Shown here one piece after another: positions 16,417-24,409 of a stretch of 40,448 nucleotides of DNA. Location of the stretch: assembly GCA_028277085.1 (NCBI GenBank), contig JANQHL010000139.1, forward strand, positions 1 to 40,448, given 5' to 3'. Under the pieces are notes generated by a model. The model searched no databases, was not told the origin of the DNA, and worked only from the letters and a program-made list of their open reading frames with translations. Position 1 is the stretch's first letter, and each line of letters starts with the position of its first letter. The position numbers were made by a program, and so were the translations under genes. The DNA is from Flavobacteriaceae bacterium. Its GTDB lineage: Bacteria > Bacteroidota > Bacteroidia > Flavobacteriales > Flavobacteriaceae.

Positions 16417-17322
16417 ATGACAGTAAAATGGAAAGGCGTGATGCCGGCAGTGACGACCAAATTCACGGAAAAAGACACCCTGGATTTGGAATTGTTTGCC
16501 TTAAACATCAGGGCACAATTGGAAGCAGGTGTTAGTGCCATTATCCTTGGCGGAACATTAGGAGAAGCAAGTACACTTACCAAATCAGAGAAGCGAACCT
16601 TATTGGAACATACGGTGGGCCTTGTATCTGGCAAGGTTCCCGTAATTCTGAATATCGCAGAGCAATCAACAAAAGATGCCGTTAAAGCAGCTAACGAAGC
16701 CCAGGAATATGGAGCTGACGGATTAATGATGCTTCCTCCCATGCGTTACAAGGCTACCGACAGTGAAACCATAGCGTATTTCAAAACTGTGGCGCATAAT
16801 ACAGACTTACCCATAATGGTATATAATAATCCGGTAGATTATAAAATTGAGGTGACCCTGGCGATGTTTGAACAATTATTGCAGCTCAATACCATCCAGG
16901 CGGTAAAGGAATCTACGCGTGATATCTCGAACGTTACCCGTATAAAAAATACATTCGGGGAGCGGCTGAAGATCCTGTGTGGGGTGGACACCCTGGCTTT
17001 GGAAAGTCTTTTAATGGGGGCGCATGGATGGGTGGCAGGATTGGTATGTGCCTTTCCTAAAGAAACAGTAACAATTTACAACTTGATTCAGAAGGGTAAG
17101 GTAGAAGAAGCCATTGAGCTATACCGTTGGTTTTTGCCGTTGCTGGAGTTAGACATTAGTCCGCAATTAGTACAAAACATAAAATTGGCAGAAGTCGCCA
17201 CGGGCTTAGGTTCGGAATATGTTCGGCCTCCGAGGCTACCTTTACAAGGCACGGAACGGGAACGTGTACTGGAAATAATCGAATCTGGGATGAGATCGCG
17301 TCCCCAAATACCAGAATACTAA
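16417..17322 (+). CDS. DapA-family 1-pyrroline-4-hydroxy-2-carboxylate deaminase
   Basis: A 301-residue TIM-barrel protein of the dihydrodipicolinate synthase/N-acetylneuraminate lyase superfamily. The Schiff-base lysine is K164 (AVKESTRD), the catalytic Tyr is Y136 (VYNNP), and the carboxylate-binding segment is GTLGEAST near residue 46. Because it shares an operon with hydroxyproline epimerase, a D-amino-acid oxidase and a semialdehyde dehydrogenase, the likely reaction is deamination of 1-pyrroline-4-hydroxy-2-carboxylate to 2-oxoglutarate semialdehyde rather than lysine synthesis. It is first in the operon and 5 nt from the next gene. Confidence 0.88.
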   Translation: MTVKWKGVMPAVTTKFTEKDTLDLELFALNIRAQLEAGVSAIILGGTLGEASTLTKSEKRTLLEHTVGLVSGKVPVILNIAEQSTKDAVKAANEAQEYGADGLMMLPPMRYKATDSETIAYFKTVAHNTDLPIMVYNNPVDYKIEVTLAMFEQLLQLNTIQAVKESTRDISNVTRIKNTFGERLKILCGVDTLALESLLMGAHGWVAGLVCAFPKETVTIYNLIQKGKVEEAIELYRWFLPLLELDISPQLVQNIKLAEVATGLGSEYVRPPRLPLQGTERERVLEIIESGMRSRPQIPEY

Positions 17323-17327
17323 CGGTT

Positions 17328-18911
17328 ATGATTACTGGAAAAAATTTGATTGGCAACGAATTGTCTACTAAAGACGGAACTGTTTTCACAACCTTTGACC
17401 CGCAGTTGAACAAAGAGAATGCATGGGAGTTTACAGAAGCTTCCCTAAAAGAAATACATGCTTCGGTGGAGTTGGCCGAAAAGGCTTCCAGGGAATACGC
17501 CCTCATTGATGGTACAAAAAAAGCGCGCTTTCTTAGAGAAATTGCCACTCAAATTGAAAACCTGGGGGATGAGCTTATAGCAATTTATTGCAAAGAATCT
17601 GGGTTGCCAGAGGGCAGGGCGAAGGGAGAGCGGGGCCGTACTTGTTTTCAGTTACAAACCTTTGCTGATCTGGTGGCAGAAGGTTCATGGGTAAATGCCA
17701 CAATTGACACCGCACTTCCGGAGCGACTCCCGGTACCAAAACCAGACTTGCGTAAAATGCTTGTTCCAATTGGCCCAATTGCCGTTTTCGGAGCGAGCAA
17801 CTTTCCCCTGGCGTATTCCACTGCTGGCGGGGATACCGCAAGTGCCTTGGCAGCCGGATGTCCTGTAATTGTAAAAAGTCATCCCATGCACGCAGCAACA
17901 GGGGAGTTAGTCGCCCATGCCATAGCAAAGGCTGCGGAACTAACAGGGATGCCAAATGGAGTCTTCTCCAATTTAAACAGTAAGGGAATTGAGGTCGGGC
18001 AAGAACTTGTAAAACACCCTGGAGTCAAGGGAGTAGGTTTTACCGGAAGTGTGAAAGGAGGACGCGCATTGCTGGATCTTGCAGGACAACGTCCGGAGCC
18101 TATTCCAGTTTTTGCTGAAATGGGGAGCGTAAATCCCGTAATCTTCTTACCCGAAGCCCTAAAGCAGCGAGGGGATTTCTGGGCGAAGACCTATGCTGGG
18201 TCTATTACCCTTGGAACTGGCCAGTTTTGTACCAATCCGGGCTTGCTTTTTGGGCTAGCTGGTGATGTGCTTTCTGCTTTTGCAAATAAGTTGTCGGAAG
18301 AAATTTCAGCAATACAACCGGGTTGCATGTTGCATCCTAACATCAAAAGAAACTACGATAGCAATACCTCAACAATGTTGTCACAAAGTGGAATTGAAGT
18401 TGTAGCCAAATCTCAAAATGCAGTTCCTGCCAATTATGCGCAACATACGCTTGTCATGGTTCAGGGAAAGGATTTCTTATCCAACCCAAGACTTCACCAG
18501 GAGGTGTTTGGCCCATTTTCCATGGTAGTAGCGTGCAAAAACATAGATGAACTGGAAGCGATAATTACCAATTTGGAAGGACAGCTCACCGGGGCAATTA
18601 TTGCAGAAAATTCTGAAATTAAGGAATACGGTAATCTTATCGAGATCTTGAAGAATAGGGTAGGGCGATTAATTTATAATGGAGCGCCTACAGGAGTAGA
18701 GGTCTGCCCTGCTATGCAGCATGGAGGGCCCTATCCTGCCTCAACGGATAGTAGGTTTGGCGCTGTGGGAATTCATGCGATACAACGTTGGGTACGGCCA
18801 GTAAGCTATCAGAACTGGCCGGAGGATCTTTTACCGGAGGCTTTAAACGACTCAAATCCCCTTAAAATTTCCCGCTTAGTGAATGGCAGTTTAACGAACA
18901 AACCGCTATAG
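17328..18911 (+). CDS. 2-Oxoglutarate semialdehyde (2,5-dioxovalerate) dehydrogenase
   Basis: A 527-residue aldehyde dehydrogenase with the catalytic set intact: N158 in GASNFP, K183 in IVKSHP, E264 in FAEMGS and nucleophile C301 in GQFCTNPG. The long form with GQFCTNPGL and RVNG-type C-terminus matches the KGSADH-III branch, which oxidises 2-oxoglutarate semialdehyde to 2-oxoglutarate with NAD(P)+. This is the last step of trans-4-hydroxyproline breakdown. It lies between the deaminase (5-nt gap) and the epimerase (5-nt gap). Confidence 0.92.
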   Translation: MITGKNLIGNELSTKDGTVFTTFDPQLNKENAWEFTEASLKEIHASVELAEKASREYALIDGTKKARFLREIATQIENLGDELIAIYCKESGLPEGRAKGERGRTCFQLQTFADLVAEGSWVNATIDTALPERLPVPKPDLRKMLVPIGPIAVFGASNFPLAYSTAGGDTASALAAGCPVIVKSHPMHAATGELVAHAIAKAAELTGMPNGVFSNLNSKGIEVGQELVKHPGVKGVGFTGSVKGGRALLDLAGQRPEPIPVFAEMGSVNPVIFLPEALKQRGDFWAKTYAGSITLGTGQFCTNPGLLFGLAGDVLSAFANKLSEEISAIQPGCMLHPNIKRNYDSNTSTMLSQSGIEVVAKSQNAVPANYAQHTLVMVQGKDFLSNPRLHQEVFGPFSMVVACKNIDELEAIITNLEGQLTGAIIAENSEIKEYGNLIEILKNRVGRLIYNGAPTGVEVCPAMQHGGPYPASTDSRFGAVGIHAIQRWVRPVSYQNWPEDLLPEALNDSNPLKISRLVNGSLTNKPL

Positions 18912-18916
18912 TTCTT

Positions 18917-19930
18917 ATGCCAAAGCATGTTTTTAATTGTATCGATGCCCATACCTGTGGCAACCCTGTACGATTGGTCAAGACCGGAGGTCCTAATTTG
19001 GTTGGGGACTCGATGAATGCAAAACGGCTACACTTTTTGAAGGAATTTGATTGGATCAGAACAGGTTTGATGTTTGAACCGAGAGGACATGATATGATGA
19101 GCGGTAGCATATTGTATCCGCCACACGATCCACAAAATGATTGTTCCATACTTTTTATAGAGACCAGTGGCTGTTTGCCTATGTGTGGACATGGCACAAT
19201 TGGTACTGTGACCATAGCACTCGAAGAAGGACTTCTGGAGCCCAAAACCCCGGGAAAAATCCATATTGAGGCTCCTGCTGGGTTGGTGGAAGCAGCCTAC
19301 TTTCAGAATAGTTATGGAAAAGTGGAATGGGTAGAATTAACCAACGTAGAAAGCTATCTGGCAGCAAGTGGATTGGAGATTGAATGTGAAGGACTTGGCA
19401 CCGTGGTTTTTGACGTTGCCTACGGTGGAAATTTTTACGCCATTATTGAAGCACAGGAGAGTTACTCAGATGTAAATGACTACGCAGCCAGTGATTTAAT
19501 ACGGCTCTCCAAAATGATAAGGGAACGGATCAATACTAGGTATCCAAATCAGTTCATACACCCGGAGAATACTACGATCCGGGAGGTTTCACATGTTTTA
19601 TGGACGGGAGCCCCTAAGCAAAATGGGAGTACCGCACGGAATGCGGTATTCTATGGAGATAAAGCTATCGATCGTTCTCCCTGCGGCACCGGTACTTCGG
19701 CCCGAATGGCGCAACTTTATGCAAAAGGCCGTTTAAAGGAGGGAGAACCATTTGTTCATGAGAGTATTATCGGGTCCACATTTACAGGGCATGTTAAAAT
19801 GACTACCACCCTGGGACAATACAAGGCAATTGTTCCGGTAATACGGGGATGGGCAAAGGTCTATGGGGTTAATACTATCACCATAGATACCGATGATGAT
19901 CCTTACGCTCACGGTTTTCAAGTAGTTTGA
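18917..19930 (+). CDS. 4-Hydroxyproline 2-epimerase (proline racemase family)
   Basis: A 337-residue proline racemase superfamily protein. Both acid-base cysteines are present: C90 in PMCGHGTIG and C256 in DRSPCGTGT. Two cysteines indicate a racemase/epimerase rather than the Cys/Thr dehydratase branch. In this operon the natural role is conversion of trans-4-hydroxy-L-proline to cis-4-hydroxy-D-proline, the entry step. It is followed after 1 nt by the oxidase gene. Confidence 0.92.
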   Translation: MPKHVFNCIDAHTCGNPVRLVKTGGPNLVGDSMNAKRLHFLKEFDWIRTGLMFEPRGHDMMSGSILYPPHDPQNDCSILFIETSGCLPMCGHGTIGTVTIALEEGLLEPKTPGKIHIEAPAGLVEAAYFQNSYGKVEWVELTNVESYLAASGLEIECEGLGTVVFDVAYGGNFYAIIEAQESYSDVNDYAASDLIRLSKMIRERINTRYPNQFIHPENTTIREVSHVLWTGAPKQNGSTARNAVFYGDKAIDRSPCGTGTSARMAQLYAKGRLKEGEPFVHESIIGSTFTGHVKMTTTLGQYKAIVPVIRGWAKVYGVNTITIDTDDDPYAHGFQVV

Positions 19931-19931
19931 G

Positions 19932-21182
19932 ATGGCAAAGAACGTAATCGTAGTAGGTGGCGGCATCATAGGCTTATGTTGCGCTTATTATCTTCAGAAA
20001 GAAGGACATCAAGTTACTATTATTGACAAATCCAAAATGGATTCCGGTGCCTCTTTTGTGAACGCCGGATATCTCGTTCCCAGTCATTTTATACCACTTT
20101 CAGCTCCCGGTATGATTAACCAGGGGATTCGCTATATGTTTAATTCTACTAGTCCCTTTTACATCAAACCCAGATGGGATAGTGACTTTTTAAAATGGGC
20201 CTGGTTTTTTAAAAAATCGTGTACTGCAGCTAAAGTGGAAAGGGCTATTCCGGTTATCCGGGATTTGAATTTGTTCAGTAAACAATTGTTCGAAACCATA
20301 AAAGCTTCGGGAGATCTCGGCAATTTCCATCTAGAAAAGAAAGGACTCCTAATGGTGTATCAAACTAAGAAGTACGAGGAGTTAGAAGGCAAAAATGCGG
20401 AAAGAGCACGGGAATTAGGGCTTGAAGTAACGCAGTTGAGTGCTGAAGCCTTAAAGGAGATCGAGCCCAAAAGGGCTTTAAATGCGCTGGGGGCATATCA
20501 CTATTTATGTGATGCGCAAACCACTCCACCTGAATTTATGAAGGCCATGACCAACTATTTATCTGAAGTACGGGTTCAAATTAGGCAGCAGGAAGGGGTA
20601 GTGGAGCTACAGCATAACGGGGATAAGATACAAGGGGTAACCACGGATAAAAACGCGTACACTGCCGATGAGGTGGTCTTGGCAATGGGTTCCTGGTCTT
20701 CTGGATTCACCAAAAAGTTGGGATGGAATTTACCTATGCAAGCAGGAAAAGGGTACGGTATTAACCTTAGGGACACTACCGGAATTACTATGCCCGCCTT
20801 GTTATGTGAAGCAAAAATTGCAGTTTCCCCAATGCGCGGGTTTACCCGGTTTGCAGGAACAATGGAATTCTCCGGAATAAACCATCATATACGAAGAGAA
20901 CGGGTAGCCGCAATAGCTCAGGGTGTTGCAAAATACTATCCAGGCCTTAGTATTCCTGAAGAGGCGATCAATACTGCTCAATATGGCCTCCGGCCTGTTT
21001 CTCCGGATGGGCTACCCTATATTGGCAGATATAGCAAAATCAAGAATTTAGTGGTTGCCACCGGACATGCCATGATGGGCTGGAGTTTGGGTCCTGCCAC
21101 CGGAAAATTGATCAGTGAAGTGGTTTCAGACAAAAAGCTATCCTTAGAGACCTCATCATTTCACCCTGAAAGAAAGTTTTAA
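19932..21182 (+). CDS. FAD-dependent D-hydroxyproline oxidase/dehydrogenase (DadA-like)
   Basis: A 416-residue DAO-family flavoprotein. The N-terminal dinucleotide motif VVGGGIIGLCCAYYL is at residues 6-20, GASFVNAGYLVPSH is the DadA-type flavin/substrate loop, and the C-terminal RPVSPDGLPYIG and ATGHAMMGWSLGPATG segments close the FAD site. It should oxidise cis-4-hydroxy-D-proline to 1-pyrroline-4-hydroxy-2-carboxylate, passing electrons to the respiratory chain or oxygen. As the last gene of the operon it completes the four-step pathway to 2-oxoglutarate. Confidence 0.9.
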   Translation: MAKNVIVVGGGIIGLCCAYYLQKEGHQVTIIDKSKMDSGASFVNAGYLVPSHFIPLSAPGMINQGIRYMFNSTSPFYIKPRWDSDFLKWAWFFKKSCTAAKVERAIPVIRDLNLFSKQLFETIKASGDLGNFHLEKKGLLMVYQTKKYEELEGKNAERARELGLEVTQLSAEALKEIEPKRALNALGAYHYLCDAQTTPPEFMKAMTNYLSEVRVQIRQQEGVVELQHNGDKIQGVTTDKNAYTADEVVLAMGSWSSGFTKKLGWNLPMQAGKGYGINLRDTTGITMPALLCEAKIAVSPMRGFTRFAGTMEFSGINHHIRRERVAAIAQGVAKYYPGLSIPEEAINTAQYGLRPVSPDGLPYIGRYSKIKNLVVATGHAMMGWSLGPATGKLISEVVSDKKLSLETSSFHPERKF

Positions 21183-21251
21183 ACTTACCTAAACTTTGGT
21201 GAATTTTAACGATTGGCATTGCTTTTGTTTTCCCAATCTTTAAGAAGCACT

Positions 21252-21259
21252 TAATTTTG
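21252..21259 (+). promoter_or_regulatory. -7 promoter element for the 310-aa secreted protein
   Basis: TAATTTTG ends 5 nt before the ATG at 21264. Taken at face value, the transcript would be nearly or fully leaderless. Confidence 0.5.
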
Positions 21260-21263
21260 CAAT

Positions 21264-22196
21264 ATGTCAAAAAACTACCTAACATTTTATTGCTGTCTCT
21301 TTCTATCCGTTTATGGAGCTATTGCCCAGGAAATTGAGCAATTTACAGTAAAGGATTTTGATTTAAGAGGAAGTGTTAAGCAGTGCCAAGTGATCACTGA
21401 TTATGGTAGTGAAGTGTTTGAATTTGATGAACGAGGTAGATTACTAACGGTAACTACTAAGTATAATGAAGAGGATAGGGATTTGACCGTTTACAAATAT
21501 GATAACGGCACTGTGGTCGAAAAAAGGACAGAAAGCTACAAAAATAACACTTTGGACTTATCCAGTTCAATGGCGTATCTCTATACGGTAGACAGCACGG
21601 ATCATAAGATTGTAAAAGAGAAAATCATTTCTTATGACAAAGAATTTCTGGAGACACAAGAGTACCATTTTGACGACAGTAATCAATTAAAACGTATAGT
21701 AATCTCCCATCAAAATGCGGTGGATGAAATTATCATAGAATATACCAGTTACAAAAATGAAACTACCAAAACGTATCTGGAAAATGGGGTGATTCAAAAG
21801 TCGATAAGGGAGTCTTATGGAAAAAGCGCGAGAGGAGAACAGCAGAAAACGATTTTGACCAAAGAATACCTGGATGGGGAATTGGACAAGGCGGTTGAAG
21901 AACGACTTGATTCGAATAACAACTTAATTGTTAAGGAATTATTCCTTTTTGACTCTGCCGAAAAACAGTTCGAAAGTCAGGAAAAACACACTTACCGTTA
22001 CAATGCAGATGGTTTTCTAACTAAAGAAATCACAAAACGGGGAAATGCTGTCGGGGAAAAGGAATATATCTATCAATTTGATAATGCCCCTGAAAAGAAC
22101 TGGGTAAAAAAGATCGTTACTCCGGACAACAGCTATGTTACCCGAAAAATCAACTATCATGTAGCTGCAGAAAACAAGGAGAATCCCCAGAATTAA
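21264..22196 (+). CDS. Secreted protein with YD/RHS-like beta repeats
   Basis: A 310-residue protein with a signal peptide (YLTFYCCLFLSVYGAIAQ). The mature part is a run of short beta units with a recurring pattern of the type YxYDxxG/FDERGRL, YKYDNGT, YHFDDSNQL, YRYNADGFL, YIYQFDN, each followed by an amphipathic strand. It resembles the YD/RHS-like or toast-rack repeats found in many Bacteroidota exported proteins. No enzyme motif is visible and no toxin domain follows. It has its own promoter after the hydroxyproline operon and converges on the esterase gene with a 3-nt gap. Function unknown. Confidence 0.75.
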   Translation: MSKNYLTFYCCLFLSVYGAIAQEIEQFTVKDFDLRGSVKQCQVITDYGSEVFEFDERGRLLTVTTKYNEEDRDLTVYKYDNGTVVEKRTESYKNNTLDLSSSMAYLYTVDSTDHKIVKEKIISYDKEFLETQEYHFDDSNQLKRIVISHQNAVDEIIIEYTSYKNETTKTYLENGVIQKSIRESYGKSARGEQQKTILTKEYLDGELDKAVEERLDSNNNLIVKELFLFDSAEKQFESQEKHTYRYNADGFLTKEITKRGNAVGEKEYIYQFDNAPEKNWVKKIVTPDNSYVTRKINYHVAAENKENPQN

Positions 22197-22199
22197 ATA

Positions 22200-22847
22200 T
22201 CATTTGGCAATTTCCAGGAGTATTTCCGGGCGTAACTCATGCTCTCCTTTGAACGAAACAATAGTCATGGCTGGTCCAAAAAGAGCCGTCGCTTTTTCCG
22301 TTTCTGTAGCGATACGCCCCGGAGATAGGAAGGGATCATCTTCTCCATAAACTAGTATTACTTCGGTACCAGCTGCGCTTAAAAAGGCAAAATCGTTTTT
22401 GGTAAACTCATTTGGGATACCACCAGCATATAATACCAGTTTTTTACACGGAATTCTTTGTCGAGCGCACCACCGCAGGGCGATCGACACTCCTTGTGAA
22501 AATCCGAAAATTATAGGGTTGTTTATGTTTCCTGCGTTTTCCGTTTCCCAAACCTTATCTACATAATTCAGAACATTGCCAACCTCTTGCACGGTATCTT
22601 CCCGGGTAAGCCAACTGGCCCCAACATTTTTAAAGGCAGTATCAAGGTAATACTTTGAAGGTGCTTGTGGTGCAATTAGATAGTTGTCTTTTTCATCCAG
22701 TACCTGAAAGTGCCTTAAAAAGTAGCGGGCTAAATAGCCCATACCGTGAAAAGTTATCCAAACATTTTTGGTATCCTCGGAAAGCTCGTACAGTGTTTCA
22801 TACGAATTGGTGCTTTGGTAGCTTATAGTTTTAGTTGCTTTTTTCAT
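22200..22847 (-). CDS. Alpha/beta-hydrolase, carboxylesterase/phospholipase type
   Basis: A 215-residue cytoplasmic serine hydrolase. The nucleophile elbow is GFSQG with S117, the acid is D170/D171 in YGEDDPF and the base is H203 in GEHEL; ITFHGMG near residue 31 provides the oxyanion hole. Size and order match the carboxylesterase/phospholipase (YpfH-like) family. It is divergent from the menaquinone-type thioesterase gene, sharing a 61-nt promoter region. Substrate unknown. Confidence 0.87.
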   Translation of the reverse strand: MKKATKTISYQSTNSYETLYELSEDTKNVWITFHGMGYLARYFLRHFQVLDEKDNYLIAPQAPSKYYLDTAFKNVGASWLTREDTVQEVGNVLNYVDKVWETENAGNINNPIIFGFSQGVSIALRWCARQRIPCKKLVLYAGGIPNEFTKNDFAFLSAAGTEVILVYGEDDPFLSPGRIATETEKATALFGPAMTIVSFKGEHELRPEILLEIAK

Positions 22848-22888
22848 GTGTTTTGGAAATCGTTACCTAAGGTAGCCGGTTGAATCCG

Positions 22889-22896
22889 TAATTTTG
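22889..22896 (+). promoter_or_regulatory. -7 promoter element for the menaquinone genes
   Basis: TAATTTTG lies 13 nt before the ATG at 22909. The track's TTG start at 22894 falls inside this box and is therefore unlikely. Confidence 0.55.
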
Positions 22897-22908
22897 CAAA
22901 AAAACTTG

Positions 22909-23331
22909 ATGCAAGATCACAAAACGAAAATATTGGCGGTATGTAATCAGGTACGCCAGGGAACATTGATGGAAACACTGGATATTGAGTATGTAGATGT
23001 AGGGGAGAATTTTTTAATCGCCAGGATGCCTGTAGGGCCTAAAGTTTTTCAACCGGATGGGGTCCTCCATGGAGGGGCCACAGTGGCACTTGCCGAAAGT
23101 GTGGGAAGTGCAGCTTCTTATATTTTTTTAGATGCCAACAAGTTGGTTGTACGTGGAATTGAAATAGCGGCCAATCATGTTAAAAGTGTCAGAGAAGGCT
23201 TTGTTTATGCCAAAGCTGCCATGATTCATAAGGGCAGAACCACACAGCTTTGGGAAATAAAAGTTACGAATGAAGAAGGAGAACTTATTTCTAATTGCAA
23301 ATTGACGACCATTGCCCTCCCTAAAGCATAG
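22909..23331 (+). CDS. menI: Hot-dog thioesterase, probable DHNA-CoA hydrolase (MenI/YdiI type)
   Basis: Start moved from the track's TTG (22894) to the ATG at 22909 because the -7 promoter box overlaps the TTG. The 140-residue hot-dog protein has the PaaI/YdiI signature GVLHGGATVALAESVGS, with the catalytic Glu at residue 63 and the conserved HGG. In E. coli YdiI this family hydrolyses 1,4-dihydroxy-2-naphthoyl-CoA, and the position directly before menF and menD supports that role. It overlaps the proposed TTG start of the next gene by 20 nt. A general acyl-CoA thioesterase is the alternative. Confidence 0.82.
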   Translation: MQDHKTKILAVCNQVRQGTLMETLDIEYVDVGENFLIARMPVGPKVFQPDGVLHGGATVALAESVGSAASYIFLDANKLVVRGIEIAANHVKSVREGFVYAKAAMIHKGRTTQLWEIKVTNEEGELISNCKLTTIALPKA

Positions 23332-24364
23332 CGTCCTATTTGACAAAATTAGGGAACGGCTATTCCAGAACCTCCCATTTGCATTGTTCAGAGCACCGGA
23401 ATCCCAAACGATTCATGCGATTTATCAAGAGGATCAAGAGTTAACAGTGTTACAGGACTATAGGCAGTCCGGTTTCCTTTTTGCTCCCTTTGATATGCAA
23501 GACAATATCGTGTTGCTTCGTGCAGATCAAATTGAAGCATACCCCTGGGAAAAATCTGAGTTCCGCAATGCCGACAATGAGCAACTTGTTAGCGACGGTA
23601 GAACGACTCACATCGAGTTACTTAAAAAGGGGATTAAGGCGATCGAGGATGGAGACCTCAAAAAGGTTGTGCTTTCGAGAAAAATTACTACCTCTTATAG
23701 GAAAGCCCCTTTGAACATCTTTGAAACTATACTGTCACGATATGATCAGGCCATGGTGTATTTTTTTCATCATCCTAAGGTAGGAACCTGGTTGGGAGCC
23801 ACCCCTGAACGTTTTTTGGAAATTGGAAAAGGAAGGTTGTCTACAACTTCGCTGGCAGGAACTCTTCCTGTTGAAGGAGGAGTAGCTCCAATGTGGACGT
23901 CAAAAGAATTGAAGGAACAGCAAATAGTAACAGATTTTATCAAAAAAGAGTTGGGTAGCTACGTAGATAATCTGGAATGTTCTGAGACCAAAACTGTGAG
24001 ATCCGGAAAATTATGGCATCTAAAAACCGAAATTTCTGCTATGGGGATTCCGCTTCAAGATTGGGACGCAATTATTAAGGCGTTGCATCCTACCCCTGCG
24101 GTATGTGGACTACCCAAATATGAGGCCTTGGCGTTTATTCAGGAAAACGAATCGTATTCCAGGAAATATTACACAGGGTTCTTAGGGGGCTTAAATTTGG
24201 ATCAAAAAGAGCAGCTTCAACTTTATGTAAACCTTAGGTGCATGCAAATGGAAAAAGAGGCTGTCCATATATTTGTTGGTGGAGGTGTAACCAAAGACTC
24301 TGATCCTGAACAGGAGTGGTTAGAGACACAATATAAAAGTCGAACGATGCTCGACGTACTATAA
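23312..24364 (+). CDS. menF: Isochorismate synthase (menaquinone)
   Basis: About 350 residues of the chorismate-binding family. Recognisable: KVVLSRKI near residue 120, the GATPERFL segment, TTSLAGTLP, the PTPAVCGLPK motif and the C-terminal YVNLRCMQ...IFVGGGVTKDSDPEQEW tail with Mg-binding Glu residues. It isomerises chorismate to isochorismate for menaquinone. The start is a TTG overlapping the thioesterase by 20 nt; no ATG exists before residue 60, so the start is tentative. It is followed by menD with its own promoter. Confidence 0.92.
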   Translation: MPSLKHSVLFDKIRERLFQNLPFALFRAPESQTIHAIYQEDQELTVLQDYRQSGFLFAPFDMQDNIVLLRADQIEAYPWEKSEFRNADNEQLVSDGRTTHIELLKKGIKAIEDGDLKKVVLSRKITTSYRKAPLNIFETILSRYDQAMVYFFHHPKVGTWLGATPERFLEIGKGRLSTTSLAGTLPVEGGVAPMWTSKELKEQQIVTDFIKKELGSYVDNLECSETKTVRSGKLWHLKTEISAMGIPLQDWDAIIKALHPTPAVCGLPKYEALAFIQENESYSRKYYTGFLGGLNLDQKEQLQLYVNLRCMQMEKEAVHIFVGGGVTKDSDPEQEWLETQYKSRTMLDVL

Positions 24365-24395
24365 GGTACAGTTGGTTTATAAACAACAGCCGTCG

Positions 24396-24403
24396 TACTT
24401 TTG
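24396..24403 (+). promoter_or_regulatory. -7 promoter element for menD
   Basis: TACTTTTG ends 6 nt before the ATG at 24410 and covers the track's TTG start at 24401. This fixes the ATG as the real start and predicts a leaderless or near-leaderless mRNA. Confidence 0.6.
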
Positions 24404-24409
24404 CGCTTC

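Noticed and set aside
21264-22196. RHS/YD-like protein as a polymorphic toxin
   Set aside because: It is short, has only a few irregular repeats, and lacks a toxin domain, an immunity gene or a secretion marker beyond a plain signal peptide.
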